The translations under genes were made by a program, and so were the position numbers. The notes under the pieces were generated by a model, which saw nothing but the letters and a program-made list of their open reading frames with translations, did not search any database and was not told the origin of the DNA. DNA of 6,026 nt, taken from Desulfovibrionaceae bacterium UBA930. GTDB lineage: Bacteria > Desulfobacterota > Desulfovibrionia > Desulfovibrionales > Desulfovibrionaceae. Location of the stretch: positions 1 through 6,026 of the forward strand of contig DBDO01000241.1 of NCBI GenBank assembly GCA_002293605.1, read 5' to 3'. Positions 5,134 through 6,026 of the stretch are shown here, one piece after another (position 1 is the stretch's first letter; each line of letters starts with the position of its first letter).

Positions 5134-6026
5134 CAGGATGCCAGGCCGCGCCTGTCATCTACCCGTTTGGCCTTGCCTTCGGCCCGGGGGATGGAATTTT
5201 GCTGCACAAGCTCTACCTTGGGCGTGACCAGGATTTCATCGCGCAGGCGGGAGGCGATTCTACTCTGCAAATTCGTGAGCACGCGCATGTCTTCCACAAA
5301 GTATTCGCTGCGCACTTCAACCTGCACGCGCATGCGGTCCTTGCTGTCATCGTGGTCGAGCACGATGAGATAGTTCTCACCCACTTCGGGGAAGGCCATC
5401 AGCACCTGTTCCACCTGCATGGGGTAGATGTTGCAGCCCTTGACGATGAACATATCATCCACGCGCCCCGCAATGCGATCGATACGCTTATGCGCGCGCC
5501 CGCACACGCAGTTCCCTGGCAAAAAGCGGGTAATGTCGCGGGTGCGGTAACGCAGTATGGGCATGCCGCGCCGGGTCAGGGTGGTCATGACGAGTTCCCC
5601 GAAAGCGCCGTCCGGAACCGGCTCACCCGTCTCCGGATTTACTATTTCTGCAAGATAGGCGTCTTCCCAGACGTGCAGGCCGTTCTGGGCCAGGCATTCA
5701 AAGGCCACGCCCGGTCCGTTCATCTCGGACAAACCGTAAGAGTTGTAGGCCTTGAGCCCGAGCAGATATTCAATGCGCTGGCGCATCTCTTCCGTGTGCG
5801 GCTCCGCCCCGATCAGGGCGATGCGCGGGGGCAGGGCGCGCGGGTCGAGCCCTTCGTCCAGCAGGGCGTTGCCAAGGTAAAGCGCATAGGAGGGGATGAT
5901 GTGCAGGGCCGTGACCTTGAGATCGCGGATCAGCTTGAGCTGGCGGCGAGTATTCCCGGTTCCGGCGGGAATGGTGAGACAGCCGAGGCGCTCGGCCCCG
6001 TAGTGGATGCCGAGCCCGCCCGTGAA
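5133..6026 (-). CDS. Phenylacetate-CoA ligase family protein (PaaK-like), N-terminus outside the window
   Basis: The frame is open from the window edge (codon TTC at 6026-6024) to the TGA at 5133, giving 297 residues of an adenylate-forming ligase that usually has about 430, so roughly the first 130 lie outside. These enzymes use ATP and CoA to make phenylacetyl-CoA or related aryl-acetyl-CoA via an acyl-adenylate. Visible in order are FTGGLGIHYGAERLG at the edge, PSYALYLGNAL, IGAEPHTEEM (the adenine-binding GAEP segment), YNSYGLSEMNGPGVAFEC, RYRTRDIT with the ribose-binding Asp, RIDRIAGRVDDMFIVKGCNI (hinge to the C-terminal subdomain), and the C-terminal SIPRAEGKAKRV with the conserved catalytic lysine region. 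An internal ATG at 5786 is not the start: the frame continues upstream with conserved family sequence. In anaerobes such ligases often act on aryl acids from aromatic amino acid breakdown, with indolepyruvate oxidoreductases. No such gene is in view, so the substrate is inferred. Confidence 0.93.
   Translation of the reverse strand, partial: FTGGLGIHYGAERLGCLTIPAGTGNTRRQLKLIRDLKVTALHIIPSYALYLGNALLDEGLDPRALPPRIALIGAEPHTEEMRQRIEYLLGLKAYNSYGLSEMNGPGVAFECLAQNGLHVWEDAYLAEIVNPETGEPVPDGAFGELVMTTLTRRGMPILRYRTRDITRFLPGNCVCGRAHKRIDRIAGRVDDMFIVKGCNIYPMQVEQVLMAFPEVGENYLIVLDHDDSKDRMRVQVEVRSEYFVEDMRVLTNLQSRIASRLRDEILVTPKVELVQQNSIPRAEGKAKRVDDRRGLAS

Noticed and set aside
4579..5373. Plus-strand open frame of 264 codons opposite rlmN and the ligase gene
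   Set aside because: His/Ala/Gly-rich antisense translation of rlmN and the ligase; no independent start signal or domain.
5133..5786. A shorter 217-residue ligase starting at the ATG at 5786
   Set aside because: The frame continues to the window edge with conserved PaaK sequence, including the GAEP segment, so the ATG at 5786 is an internal methionine.
1..6026. CRISPR array, tRNA/rRNA genes, transposase or phage genes, defence system
   Set aside because: No direct repeats with regular spacing, no cloverleaf-like sequence and no mobile or defence protein motifs were seen on either strand.

Overview
The window carries six protein genes, all on the minus strand, so the sequence as given reads them backwards. 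Codon use is GC-rich. The set (a PaaK-type phenylacetate-CoA ligase, RlmN, a DUF695/RraB protein, ComF, an MtnX-like phosphatase and a class III aminotransferase), together with GC-rich extragenic palindromes, suggests a sulfate-reducing or bilophilic member of the Desulfovibrionaceae. That placement is an inference from general resemblance; no rRNA or other marker is present.

Reading in the direction of transcription (high to low coordinates), the first block runs from the window edge to about 2470. It holds the 3' two thirds of a phenylacetate-CoA ligase gene (6026-5133), rlmN (5133-4048, sharing one base with the ligase stop), a DUF695 + RraB-like protein (4017-3253) and a comF-family gene (3237-2473). 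Gaps are -1, 30 and 15 nt, so these are probably one operon whose promoter lies outside the window. A possible 14-codon small ORF with a near-ideal Shine-Dalgarno (2428-2384) follows comF. The products are functionally mixed: aryl-acid activation, 23S rRNA/tRNA methylation, possible RNase E modulation, and a phosphoribosyltransferase-fold protein.

The second block starts from a good sigma-70-type promoter with an extended -10 (2378-2351). It is followed by a leader with a long imperfect hairpin (2332-2287) and then two tightly coupled genes: an MtnX-like HAD phosphatase (2252 or 2282 down to 1455) and a class III PLP aminotransferase (1451-72), separated by 3 nt. The aminotransferase ribosome binding site lies inside the last codons of the phosphatase gene. 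The two enzymes may act in one pathway, but the substrate cannot be read from the sequence.

The unit ends at the window's left edge with two abutting perfect GC-rich palindromes (1-49 and 47-65), which resemble a dispersed extragenic repeat or termination/3'-end structure. No tRNA, rRNA, CRISPR array, insertion sequence or phage gene was seen. Apart from the small ORF, the leader hairpin, the comF-phosphatase intergenic region and the left-end palindromes, the window looks like ordinary core-genome sequence.
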